Shown one piece after another: positions 37,900-46,167 of a stretch of 64,000 nt of DNA. The stretch spans positions 300,007-364,006 of the forward strand of contig CAVRTM010000021.1 of assembly GCA_963724015.1 (NCBI GenBank), read 5' to 3'. Source of the stretch: CAVRTM01 sp963724015. Lineage in GTDB: Bacteria > Actinomycetota > Actinomycetes > Actinomycetales > Dermatophilaceae. Below the pieces are notes generated by a model. That model saw only the letters and a program-made list of their open reading frames with translations. It was not told where the DNA came from and ran no database searches. A program made the translations under genes and the position numbers. How positions within the stretch are numbered: the stretch's first letter is position 1; each line of letters begins with the position of its first letter.

Positions 37900-38292
37900 T
37901 CAGCGGCTCAGCCGGAACACCGGGTGGTCCGCGTCGGCCGGGAGCTTCTTCCAGTAGCCGTTGACCTCCCGGCCGGCCTTGGCCCGGTACGCCGCGATGA
38001 CCGCCGACCGCTGCTCGACCGGCACCTCCGTGGCGCGGTACGTCGTGAGGTCGCCCTTCGGCCCCAGCCGGAGGGCGCCCGCGGCGCGCACGTTGCGCAC
38101 CCACTCCGCCTCGCCGCGGGTGGAGACGACGTACAGGGTGCCGTCGTGCTCGATCGGGATCACCGGAACCTGTTGGGCCGCACCGGTGCTGCGGCCGGCG
38201 ACCTCCAGGGTGTTGACGCCCCAGATCGTGCTCTTCATCGCGAGCTTGTTGAAGACCTTGACGGTCAGGGCCGGTGGCTTGAGGTACGTCAT
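37900..38292 (-). CDS. Deazaflavin (F420)-dependent nitroreductase-family protein
   Basis: Intact 130 residues, split-barrel fold. VNTLEVAGRSTGAAQQVPVI and YVVSTRGEAEWVRNVRAAGA match the actinobacterial DUF385/Ddn-like family that binds F420. The tail YWKKLPADADHPVFRL is also typical. Its presence implies the host makes coenzyme F420. Alternative: another flavin-binding split-barrel. It converges on the aldo/keto reductase gene. Confidence 0.8.
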   Translation of the reverse strand: MTYLKPPALTVKVFNKLAMKSTIWGVNTLEVAGRSTGAAQQVPVIPIEHDGTLYVVSTRGEAEWVRNVRAAGALRLGPKGDLTTYRATEVPVEQRSAVIAAYRAKAGREVNGYWKKLPADADHPVFRLSR

Positions 38293-38391
38293 GGCCCATC
38301 GTGGCACGGGACGTGCTGGTCGGGGGGTGGGTCGCGTCACGTCGGTCGCCGAGGCGGAATAGCCGTCGTGCCCGGCACCTTGCTACTGGGC

Positions 38392-39483
38392 GTGAGCATC
38401 CTCTTCGAGCCGATCACCCTCCGCGACGTCACCGTCCGCAACCGCGTCTGGATGGCGGCGATGTGCCAGTACTCCGCCGCGGCCTCGGGGCCCGAGGTGG
38501 GGGCTCCCACGTCCTGGCACGCCACCCACCTGCACTCCCGCGCCGTCGGGGGCGTCGGCGCCGTGATCACCGAGGCCACGTCCGTCAACGCCGAGGGCCG
38601 GATCAGCCCGCAGGACCTCGGCCTCTGGAACGACCGCCAGCAGGAGGCCTTCACGGCCATCACAGCGCAGATCGTCTCCGCCGGCGCCACCCCGGGCATC
38701 CAGCTGGCGCACGCCGGCCGCAAGGCGTCGACCTACGCGCCGTTCGTCCCCGAGCGCGGCTCGGTCCCGGCGTCGGCCGGCGGCTGGCCCGCCCTGGCCC
38801 CCAGCGACGTGCCGTTCGGCGACTACGCCACGCCCACCGCGATGACCCAGGCCGACATCGACGGCCTCGTCGCCGACTTCGCCCGTTCGGCCCAGCGCGC
38901 CCTCGACGCCGGCTTCCAGCTCGTCGAGCTGCACGCCGCTCACGGCTACCTGCTCCACCAGTTCCTGTCGCCGGCGGCCAACCGGCGCACCGACGCGTAC
39001 GGCGGTTCGTTCGAGAACCGCACGCGGCTGACCCTGGAGGTCGTGGACGCGGTGCGCCGGGTCTGGCCAGAGCGCCTGCCGCTGCTGGTGCGCATCTCGG
39101 CGACCGACTGGCTGCCCGAGGGCGAGGGCTGGGACGCCCAGCAGAGCGTCGAGCTGGCCCGGGTGCTCAAGGGGCGCGGGGTCGACCTCGTCGACGTGTC
39201 CACCGGCGGGCTCGCGCCCGGCGTGAGCATCCCGGTCGGGCCGGGGTACCAGGTGCCGTTCTCGGCGCAGGTGCGCAGCGGGGCCGGCATCGCGACCGGG
39301 GCGGTGGGCCTGGTCACCGAGCCCAAGCAGGCGCAGGACATCCTCGCCACCGGTGAGGCGGACGTCGTCCTGCTGGCCCGTGCGCTGCTGCGCGACCCGT
39401 ACTGGCCGCTGCACGCGGCCCAGCAGCTCGAGGTGGAGCCGGCGTCCACGCCCTGGCCGCCGCAGTACCTGCGCGCCCTCTGA
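38392..39483 (+). CDS. NADH:flavin oxidoreductase, old yellow enzyme family (YqjM-like)
   Basis: About 363 residues, TIM-barrel FMN ene-reductase. FEPITLRDVTVRNRVWMAAM with CQYSA has the active-site Cys of the YqjM class; LVELHAAHGYLLHQFLSPAA carries the substrate-binding His pair; RTDAYGGSFENRTRLTLEVV is the FMN motif. GTG at 38392 is the chosen start; another in-frame GTG lies at 38368. Probably reduces activated C=C bonds. Confidence 0.9.
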   Translation: MSILFEPITLRDVTVRNRVWMAAMCQYSAAASGPEVGAPTSWHATHLHSRAVGGVGAVITEATSVNAEGRISPQDLGLWNDRQQEAFTAITAQIVSAGATPGIQLAHAGRKASTYAPFVPERGSVPASAGGWPALAPSDVPFGDYATPTAMTQADIDGLVADFARSAQRALDAGFQLVELHAAHGYLLHQFLSPAANRRTDAYGGSFENRTRLTLEVVDAVRRVWPERLPLLVRISATDWLPEGEGWDAQQSVELARVLKGRGVDLVDVSTGGLAPGVSIPVGPGYQVPFSAQVRSGAGIATGAVGLVTEPKQAQDILATGEADVVLLARALLRDPYWPLHAAQQLEVEPASTPWPPQYLRAL

Positions 39484-39485
39484 GA

Positions 39486-39549
39486 TGGTGCGCGGGCTCC
39501 GGCCCGCGGGCTGACCGTGGTGCGCGGGCTCCGGCCCGCGGGCTGACGT
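39486..39549. repeat. 32-bp tandem duplication, each copy with a hairpin
   Basis: Two copies of a 32-base unit starting TGGTGCGCGGGC; the first 30 bases are identical. Each contains CGCGGGC-TCCG-GCCCGCG, a perfect 7-bp stem with a TCCG loop. It starts three bases after the oxidoreductase stop and ends just before the next gene, so it may serve as a tandem terminator or RNA-stability element. Confidence 0.7.
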
Positions 39550-39559
39550 ACGGTGAGTC

Positions 39560-40669
39560 ATGGCTCGCCGCTGGCGCTGGCTCGTCGTCCTCGTGGGTGT
39601 CGGGGTGCTGCTCGCGACGCCCTCCCTGGTCGGCGCGCTGCCGGGTCGCGGCGCCGCCGTACGGGCCGGTGACCTGCTCGCGCGGATCAACCGCTCGGCA
39701 GGCACGCCGTACTCGGGGTACGCGACGGCCACCGGCACGCTCGCCCTGCCGGTCACGGGCCAGTTCGACTCCGTGGCCTGGCTGCTCGGTGGCACGACGC
39801 AGCTGCGGGTCTGGTGGCGCGGCGCACGCGACTGGCGGGTCGACAGCATCGCGGCCACGGGCGAGACCGGCCAGCACCGCACCCGGGCGGCGCTGTGGAC
39901 GTGGGACTACGAGGGCAACCGCGCCACGCTCGAGCAGGGCCTGCTGGACCCACCGGCGCGCCTGCCGGTGGCCGCCGACCTGCTGCCGTCGGGGCTGGCC
40001 CGCCGCCTGCTCACCGACGCCCGCGGCGCCGAGGTGACGTCGCTGCCCTCGCGCCGGATCGCCGGCCGGGACACCCAGGGCCTGCGGCTGCGGCCGGCCG
40101 ACCGGAGGACCACGGTCGACCACGTCGACGTCTGGGCGGACGCGACGTCCGCCATCCCGCTGCGGGTCGACGTCGTCGGTGCGAGAAACACCCACCCGAC
40201 GATGTCGGCGGAGTTCACCGACTTCAGCACCGCCGTCCCGGCCGCGTCGGTGACCGCGTTCGCCCCGCCGGGCGACGCCCGGCTGCAGGAGCGGCACCTG
40301 CCGGACCTGGTGGCGTTCCTCTCCCGCTTCAGCAGCGTGCAGCCGCCGGCCACGCTGGCCGGGCTGCCCTGGAACGGCCGGCGCCCTCCGGAGGGGGCAG
40401 TCGGGCTCTACGGGCGCGGGGTGACCGCTCTGGTCGCGATCCCGATCCCGCCCAGCCAGGCGGGCGAGGTACGGCGGCAGCTCGCCACCGCCCCGGGGAT
40501 CGCCGACACCCCGCAGGGTCTGGCCCTGTCGGTCGGCCCGGTCAGCCTCCTGCTGAGCCAGGACGACGACACGCTTGCCACGGCCTGGCTGCTCACCGGC
40601 ACCGTCACCGTGGCGACGCTGACGACGGCAGCCGGCGAGCTGCGGCGTACCGCACGGGCGGCGTCATGA
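39560..40669 (+). CDS. Exported RseB/LolA-fold-like protein of unknown function
   Basis: 369 residues. Signal peptide (RWRWLVVLVGVGVLLATPSL) without a lipobox Cys. The following region (AGDLLARINRSAGTPYSGYA, then RVWWRGARDWRVDSIAATGE, LWTWDYEGNRATLEQ) is similar in pattern to the RseB/LolA-type half-barrel domain. No catalytic motif was seen. Its stop overlaps the ATG of the ABC ATPase (ATGA), so it probably works with the exporter, perhaps as an extracellular lipid- or signal-sensing partner. Function not known. Confidence 0.75.
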   Translation: MARRWRWLVVLVGVGVLLATPSLVGALPGRGAAVRAGDLLARINRSAGTPYSGYATATGTLALPVTGQFDSVAWLLGGTTQLRVWWRGARDWRVDSIAATGETGQHRTRAALWTWDYEGNRATLEQGLLDPPARLPVAADLLPSGLARRLLTDARGAEVTSLPSRRIAGRDTQGLRLRPADRRTTVDHVDVWADATSAIPLRVDVVGARNTHPTMSAEFTDFSTAVPAASVTAFAPPGDARLQERHLPDLVAFLSRFSSVQPPATLAGLPWNGRRPPEGAVGLYGRGVTALVAIPIPPSQAGEVRRQLATAPGIADTPQGLALSVGPVSLLLSQDDDTLATAWLLTGTVTVATLTTAAGELRRTARAAS

Positions 40670-41598
40670 TCCGCACCTGCGGGCTGACCAAGCGCTTCGG
40701 CTCGCTGACCGCGGTCGACCACGTCGACCTGGACGTGCGCGAGGGGGACGTCTACGGCTTCCTCGGCGCCAACGGCTCGGGCAAGACCACCACGGTCCGG
40801 ATGCTGCTCGGGCTGGTGCTGGCGACGTCGGGGACGGTGGAGCTGCTCGGCCGCCCGATGCCGAGGGAGGGCCGCGACGTCCTGCCGTCGGTGGGCGCGC
40901 TGGTGGAGGGTCCGGCGGCGTACGGGCACCTGTCCGGGCGCACCAACCTGCGCCTGCTCGACGCCAGCGGACCCGCGAGCGGTGGCGCGCGCGCCCGACG
41001 CCGGCGGGTCGACGAGGCGCTGGAGCAGGTCGGTCTCGGTGGCGTCGGGTCCCGGCCGGTCAAGGCCTACTCGCTCGGGATGCGCCAGCGGCTCGGGCTG
41101 GCGGTGGCCCTGCTGCGACAGCCGCGGCTGCTGGTGCTGGACGAGCCCACCAACGGCCTTGACCCGCAGGGCATCCGGGAGGTCCGCGAGCTCCTCGCGC
41201 GGCTGAACGCGGCCGGTACGACGATCTTCCTGTCCAGCCATCTGCTCGCGGAGGTCGAGCAGCTGTGCACCCGGGTCGGCGTCCTCGACCGCGGACGCCT
41301 CGTGCTGCAGGAGCAGCTGGCCGCGTTGCAGGAGCCCACCGGCCGCACGGTGCTCCGCACCCCCGACGTGGCGTCGGTCGTCGCGCTGCTGGACGGTGGC
41401 GTGGAGGCGCGCGACGGCGACCGCCTGCTGATCCGGACGGCCGACGTGGCGGGACTGAACGCCCGGCTCGTCGCCGACGGGATCCGCGTCCTGGAGCTCG
41501 GGCCGGAGCGGCGCTCGCTGGAGGACGTGGTGCACGAGCGCACCGGCGCGGCGGGGGACCGGGTGGAGTCGGCCGGTGGGTCCCGGGAGGGTCGGTGA
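40666..41598 (+). CDS. ABC exporter ATP-binding protein
   Basis: 310 residues. Walker A GANGSGKTTT, signature YSLGMRQRLGLAVALLRQPR, Walker B LLVLDEPTNGLDP and the H-loop SSHLLAEVEQL. Belongs to the bacitracin/antibiotic-resistance type of exporters. A C-terminal extension of about 90 residues is typical of this class. Start overlaps the exported protein gene; stop overlaps the permease start (TGATG). Confidence 0.9.
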   Translation: MIRTCGLTKRFGSLTAVDHVDLDVREGDVYGFLGANGSGKTTTVRMLLGLVLATSGTVELLGRPMPREGRDVLPSVGALVEGPAAYGHLSGRTNLRLLDASGPASGGARARRRRVDEALEQVGLGGVGSRPVKAYSLGMRQRLGLAVALLRQPRLLVLDEPTNGLDPQGIREVRELLARLNAAGTTIFLSSHLLAEVEQLCTRVGVLDRGRLVLQEQLAALQEPTGRTVLRTPDVASVVALLDGGVEARDGDRLLIRTADVAGLNARLVADGIRVLELGPERRSLEDVVHERTGAAGDRVESAGGSREGR

Positions 41599-42410
41599 TG
41601 CGCGTCGAGCTGGCCAAGCTCTTCCGCCGGCCGCGCACCTGGCTGACGATCCTGATGCTCAACGCGCTGCCCACGCTGGTCGCGGTGCTGGTGTCGGTCA
41701 CCGGCATCAGCGCTCCGCCGGGAGAGGGGCCGGCGTTCCTCTCGGCGGTCCTGGCCAACGGGTCCCTGTTCGCCGTCGCGGCCCTGGCGATCGTGCTGCC
41801 GCTCTTCCTGCCCGTGGCCGTGTCGGTGGTGGCCGGCGACTCGGTCGCGGGCGAGGCGCAGGCCGGCACGCTGCGCTACCTGCTGGTCCGCCCGGTCGGG
41901 CGCACGAGGCTGCTCGTGGCCAAGCTCGTCGCGACGTTCGTCTTCGTGCTGGTCGCGGTGCTGTCCGTGGCCGTGGTGGGTTTCGGCGTGGGGCGGATGC
42001 TGCTGGGCCACCAGCCGCTGTCGCAGGCGATCGTCAGCGTGTCCGGGACCTCGCTCACCCCCGGCCAGATCGCCTGGCGGGTCCTGCTCGCGATCGGCTA
42101 CATCGCCTTCTCGATGCTCGGCGTCGCCGCGATGGCGGTCCTGCTGTCCACCCTGAGCGACTCGCCCCTGGCCGCGAGCCTCGGCGCGCTCGCGTTCCTC
42201 ATCGGGTCCTCGCTGCTGCTGACGATCGAGGCCGCGCGGGCGCTGCAGCCGTACCTGCCGACGCGCTACTGGCTCTCGTTCGTCGACCTGTTCCGCGACC
42301 CGATCCTGTGGAGCAACCTCGAGCGGGGCGTCGCCCTGCAGGGGGTGTACGTCGTCGTGCTGCTCGGGGCGGCCTGGGCCAACTTCGCGACCAAGGACAT
42401 CACGAGCTGA
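41598..42410 (+). CDS. ABC exporter permease (ABC-2 type)
   Basis: 270 residues with about six helices: TWLTILMLNALPTLVAVLVS, FAVAALAIVLPLFLPVAVSV, ATFVFVLVAVLSVAVVGFGV and others. GDSVAGEAQAGTLRYLLVRP is the conserved cytoplasmic loop of ABC-2 permeases with the preceding ATPase. Its last 11 bases overlap the end of the convergent lipase gene. Substrate unknown. Confidence 0.9.
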   Translation: MRVELAKLFRRPRTWLTILMLNALPTLVAVLVSVTGISAPPGEGPAFLSAVLANGSLFAVAALAIVLPLFLPVAVSVVAGDSVAGEAQAGTLRYLLVRPVGRTRLLVAKLVATFVFVLVAVLSVAVVGFGVGRMLLGHQPLSQAIVSVSGTSLTPGQIAWRVLLAIGYIAFSMLGVAAMAVLLSTLSDSPLAASLGALAFLIGSSLLLTIEAARALQPYLPTRYWLSFVDLFRDPILWSNLERGVALQGVYVVVLLGAAWANFATKDITS

Positions 42411-43205
42411 GCCGGCGGCAGTCGGCGCTGCCGAGCTGCTGCGGCGGACCCGCCTCGAGCTGGGCGCTGACGATGCCCTGCACGAGCGGGTCGGTGGGCA
42501 GGCCGGAGTGGCGCACCCTGGAGGCGGGGCAGACGCTCTGCACCGTCAGGTTGAGCGCTCCCGGCCAGGCGGGCGGAGTCAGGCGGCAGGACCACGTCGT
42601 CCTGCGTGGTCCAGATGGAGACCACCCGCGGGCCGCCCTGCGCCCGCTCCTGGTCCAGGGCGCCCAGCAGGGGGCTGGAGGGCAGCAGCTGCCGGCAGGC
42701 GACCGGGCAGGCGCCGGCGAACAGCGTGCCCAGCTCGGCGATCTCGGTGCCGTGGTGCGGCGACCCGAGCGTGACCAGCCGGCGGGTCTGCGCCGCGGCC
42801 GCCGAGGTCCTGGACCCAGTAGCGGGCCACGACCCCGCCGGCGGAGTAGCCCACCACGTCCACCGAGGGCGCGCCGGTGCGGGCCCGTGCCGCGGTCGCT
42901 GCCGCAGCGAGCGTGCGGGCCTGGACGCGCAGGTCGCCCAGGCCGTGGTCGGGCAGCCGTACGACGGTGACGTCCTTGCCCTGGGACCGCAGCGCCGCGG
43001 CGAGCTGGTTCAGCTCGGCGACCGACCCGCCGTACCCGGGCACGAGCAGGACCGGCCCCGGCTGGTCCTGCGGCACCGCGGCCGGCGCGGAGGCGGCGGG
43101 CGTGCCGTGCAGCGCGTGAACGGTGACCAGCACTCCCGCGGCGAGGACGGCGACCCCCAGCAGGACGGCGACGGCGAGGACCAGCCTCCGGCGCGCGGGA
43201 GCCAT
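42400..43205 (-). CDS. Secreted alpha/beta-hydrolase (triacylglycerol-lipase-like), frame-disrupted
   Basis: N-terminal hydrophobic signal (VLAVAVLLGVAVLAAGVLVT). PGPVLLVPGYGGSVAELNQL gives the oxyanion region and VDVVGYSAGGVVARYWVQ the nucleophile Ser in GYSAGG. After a frame change near 42805 the sequence continues RLVTLGSPHHGTEIAELGTL with the downstream part typical of bacterial lipases, then VVSIWTTQDDVVLPPDSARL with the catalytic Asp, and after another near 42575 SVCPASRVRHSGLPTDPLVQ with the catalytic His. The triad is therefore complete. ATG 43205 chosen. Substrate may be a lipid or ester. Confidence 0.8.
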
Positions 43206-43375
43206 GGCGGACAGCACCGTCCCAGTGTCCCTCAGCAGGGCTCGGGTCTGTGCTCGCCTGGCATCCCCCCGGGCCGGTCACAGCCCATCGGCGCAGGCCG
43301 TCGCACGGGTCGTCGTCCACCGGCGGGACCCACGGAACTTGCCCGGACGGCGTACGAACGGGTAGGCATCGTGGT

Positions 43376-45025
43376 GTGCCCCCTGCCGACTGGTTCCTCG
43401 ACGCGACCGAACGGGGCAACCCCTGGACCACCCTGGACTCCCGGCACGCGGACCGGCGTGCCTGGACCAGCGGCAACCGGGTGCGCCCCCTGGTGCACGG
43501 GGCCGACTACTTCGCCGAGCTGCTCGCGGCGCTGGAGGCGACCGGCGCGGGCGACCTGGTGATGTTCGCGGGCTGGCGCATGGACGCCGACCAACGTCTG
43601 GGGCCGGGCAAGGACACCGGCATCGCCGCGGTGCTGTCGCGGGCGTCCCGGCGCGGGGTGGACGTCCGCGGGCTGCTCTGGCGCTCGCAGCCCGCGGCGC
43701 TGCGGTTCTCGGCCGAGCAGAACGCGATCGCCGCGCGGACGATCGAGTCGGCCGGGGGCCAGTGCCTGCTGGACATGCGCGTCCGGCCCAACGGCTCCCA
43801 CCACCAGAAGTTCTTCGTCCTGCGCCATGGCGGACGTCCCGACCGGGACATCGCCTTCCTCGGCGGGATCGACGTGTGCCGCAGCCGCGGCGACGACGGC
43901 TCGCACGCCGGCGACCCGCAGGCCCAGGTGATGGCGGCGGCGTACGGACCGACTCCCGCCTGGCACGACATCCAGCTGGCGGTCACCGGGCCTGCGGTCG
44001 GTGACGTGGAGGCGGTGTTCCGGGAGCGCTGGGACGACCCGGCGGCATTGACCCGCAGCCCTGTTCGCCGTCTGCACGACCGGCGACGCGGCCCGCGCGG
44101 GGTCCGGACCAGCCTGCCCCCGCAGGCGCCGGACCCGGAGCCCACCGGCACGCACGCGGTGCAGCTGCTGCGCACCTATCCGCGGCGGCGCAGCGGTTAC
44201 GCGTTCGCACCCGAGGGTGAGCGCAGCGTCGCCCTGGGCTACGGCAAGGCGCTGCAGGCGGCACGGGAGCTGATCTACGTCGAGGACCAGTACCTCTGGT
44301 CCAGTGAGGTCGCGGCGCCGTTCGCCCGGGCGCTGCGCGAGCGCCCCGAGCTGCGGCTGGTGGCCGTCGTCCCCCACTACCCGGACCGCAGCGGCCGCCA
44401 CTCCCTGGCCCCGAACGCCGTCGGTCGCGAGCGCGCCGTGCGCAGCCTGCGGGCCGCGGGCGGGGATCGGGTGGCGATCTACGGGCTCGAGAACGTTGCG
44501 GGTGCAGCGGTGTACGTCCACGCGAAGGTGTGCATCATCGACGACGTCTGGGCGTCGGTGGGGTCGGACAACCTGAACCGCAGGTCGTGGACGCACGACT
44601 CGGAGCTCACGGCGGCGGTCTGGGACGAAGGCACCGACGGCGCCTCGCCGTTCGCCGTCGCCCTGCGCCGTCGCCTTGCTGCGGAGCACCTCGAGCTGGA
44701 CGGGTCCGACGCGCTGGAGCTGGACGACCCGAACGCGATGGTGCGGGCCTTCGCCGAGTCCGCTGCGCGGCTCCAGGGGTGGCACGACGGCGGTCGCCGC
44801 GGGCCGCGTCCGCCGGGGCGGCTGCGCCCGGTGGTCGACCCGCACCTGACGCCGCTCGACCGGGCCTGGGGGGCCGGCCTGTACGACGTGGTGTTCGACC
44901 CCGACGGCAACCGCCGGACGGACGCGATCCGCCGCCGGCGGGCCGTGCGCCGTGAGCGAGCCGTGCGCCGAGAGCCGGCCCGGTGGGCGGGGCGCCCGCG
45001 GCGGAGCCGGGCGTTCAGAGGCTGA
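43376..45025 (+). CDS. Phospholipase D/cardiolipin synthase-like protein
   Basis: About 549 residues with two HKD motifs: GSHHQKFFVLRHGG (followed by DIAFLGGIDVC) and VHAKVCIIDDVWASVGSDNL with the NRRS tail. The N-terminus (PPADWFLDATERGNPWTTLD) has no signal peptide. The long segment between the motifs includes YVEDQYLWSSEVAAPFARAL, typical of eukaryote-like PLD-superfamily proteins in actinobacteria. GTG 43376 is the chosen start; the ribosome-binding site is weak. It overlaps the convergent oxidoreductase gene by 11 bases. Confidence 0.85.
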   Translation: MPPADWFLDATERGNPWTTLDSRHADRRAWTSGNRVRPLVHGADYFAELLAALEATGAGDLVMFAGWRMDADQRLGPGKDTGIAAVLSRASRRGVDVRGLLWRSQPAALRFSAEQNAIAARTIESAGGQCLLDMRVRPNGSHHQKFFVLRHGGRPDRDIAFLGGIDVCRSRGDDGSHAGDPQAQVMAAAYGPTPAWHDIQLAVTGPAVGDVEAVFRERWDDPAALTRSPVRRLHDRRRGPRGVRTSLPPQAPDPEPTGTHAVQLLRTYPRRRSGYAFAPEGERSVALGYGKALQAARELIYVEDQYLWSSEVAAPFARALRERPELRLVAVVPHYPDRSGRHSLAPNAVGRERAVRSLRAAGGDRVAIYGLENVAGAAVYVHAKVCIIDDVWASVGSDNLNRRSWTHDSELTAAVWDEGTDGASPFAVALRRRLAAEHLELDGSDALELDDPNAMVRAFAESAARLQGWHDGGRRGPRPPGRLRPVVDPHLTPLDRAWGAGLYDVVFDPDGNRRTDAIRRRRAVRRERAVRREPARWAGRPRRSRAFRG

Positions 45026-46040
45026 CGACGTTGCCCGCGGCGGCGCTGCGCTCGGCGGCCTCGATGACCTCGAGGGCGAGCACCGCGTCGGTGGGGTCGA
45101 CGGGGACCTCGCGCTCGCCGCGGACGGCTGCGGCGAACGCGGGGTAGTAGGTGTCCCAGCGGCCCCGCTCGCTGGGCACGGGCTCTCTGGCGTCGCCGCG
45201 CTGGATCCATCCCCAGTCGGCCTCCTCCTCTCGGCCCCAGTCGTCGGAGTCGGTGGCAGGGGAGCGGCCCTCGATGAGGTGACGCTCCTGGCTGTCCATC
45301 GCAGGCACGACGAACGACCCGTCGCTGCCGCTGACCCGCAGTCGCGGCGCGGGCGCGCCCTGACGCCAGTCGCCGCTGAGGTGGGAGCGCACGCCGCCCG
45401 CATGCTGCAGGGTGAGGAAGAAGCCCGTGACGACGTCCCCGGTCCGGCGCATCTCGGCATACACGGACGTCGGCGAGCCGAACAGCAGGAGCGCCTGGTC
45501 GACCAGGTGGCTGCCGAAGTCGCGCAGGACGCCGCCGCCGGCTTCGGGTGGTCCGGACTCGGTGACGAACCGCTCGAAGGCCGAGTCGAAGCGCTGGACC
45601 TGGCCGAGTCGGTCCTGCGCGAGCAGCTTCTGCAGGGTGAGCAGGTCGGAGTCCCAGCGGCGGTTCTGGTAGACGCTGAGCGCGACGCCGGCGGTCTCGG
45701 CCGCGGCGATCACGTCGCGGGCGTCGTTGGCGCTGAGGGCGAACGGCTTGTCCACGACGACGGCCATGCCCAGCGAGATCGCCTGCAGCGCAAGCGGAGC
45801 GTGCGTGTGCGCCGGTGTGGAGATCGCGACGGCGACGGCGCCGTCGGCGGCGAGGGCCTCCAGGCTGTCGTAGGCGCGGACGTCCGGGTGCTCCTGGGCG
45901 AGCTGCTCACGGCGCGCGGTCGACGTGGTCACCACGCCGGCGAAGTCGCAGGACGGTGCGCTGGCGAGCAGCGGCGCATGGAAGTTGCGGCCGCCGAAGC
46001 CGTAGCCGACGAGGCCGATCCGCACCTGTTCCGCAGTCAT
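45015..46040 (-). CDS. Gfo/Idh/MocA-family oxidoreductase
   Basis: Intact 341 residues. N-terminal Rossmann domain VRIGLVGYGFGGRNFHAPLL, then VAISTPAHTHAPLALQAISL and VVVDKPFALSANDARDVIAA with the DKP catalytic Lys motif. C-terminal alpha/beta dimerisation domain with GGGVLRDFGSHLVDQALLLF. NAD(P)-dependent sugar or inositol dehydrogenase; the substrate cannot be told. Not linked to the sugar clusters on either side. Confidence 0.9.
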   Translation of the reverse strand: MTAEQVRIGLVGYGFGGRNFHAPLLASAPSCDFAGVVTTSTARREQLAQEHPDVRAYDSLEALAADGAVAVAISTPAHTHAPLALQAISLGMAVVVDKPFALSANDARDVIAAAETAGVALSVYQNRRWDSDLLTLQKLLAQDRLGQVQRFDSAFERFVTESGPPEAGGGVLRDFGSHLVDQALLLFGSPTSVYAEMRRTGDVVTGFFLTLQHAGGVRSHLSGDWRQGAPAPRLRVSGSDGSFVVPAMDSQERHLIEGRSPATDSDDWGREEEADWGWIQRGDAREPVPSERGRWDTYYPAFAAAVRGEREVPVDPTDAVLALEVIEAAERSAAAGNVVSL

Positions 46041-46143
46041 GGGCCGATCGTAGGGCGGGGCCTCGCTGTCAGGGGTGTCTGGTACGGCGCAATGTGTCTG
46101 TCCCGCAGGCGATTCTCGGCTGTGCGCGGCCTTCCGCACTCGT

Positions 46144-46159
46144 TCGAACAGGTGTACGA
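46144..46159 (+). promoter_or_regulatory. SOS box (LexA site) before the HNH gene
   Basis: TCGAACAGGTGTACGA matches the actinobacterial LexA site TCGAAC-N4-GTTCGA with one mismatch. It overlaps a possible -10 element, TACGAT (46155-46160), so LexA would block transcription directly. Confidence 0.65.
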
Positions 46160-46167
46160 TGGGTGTC

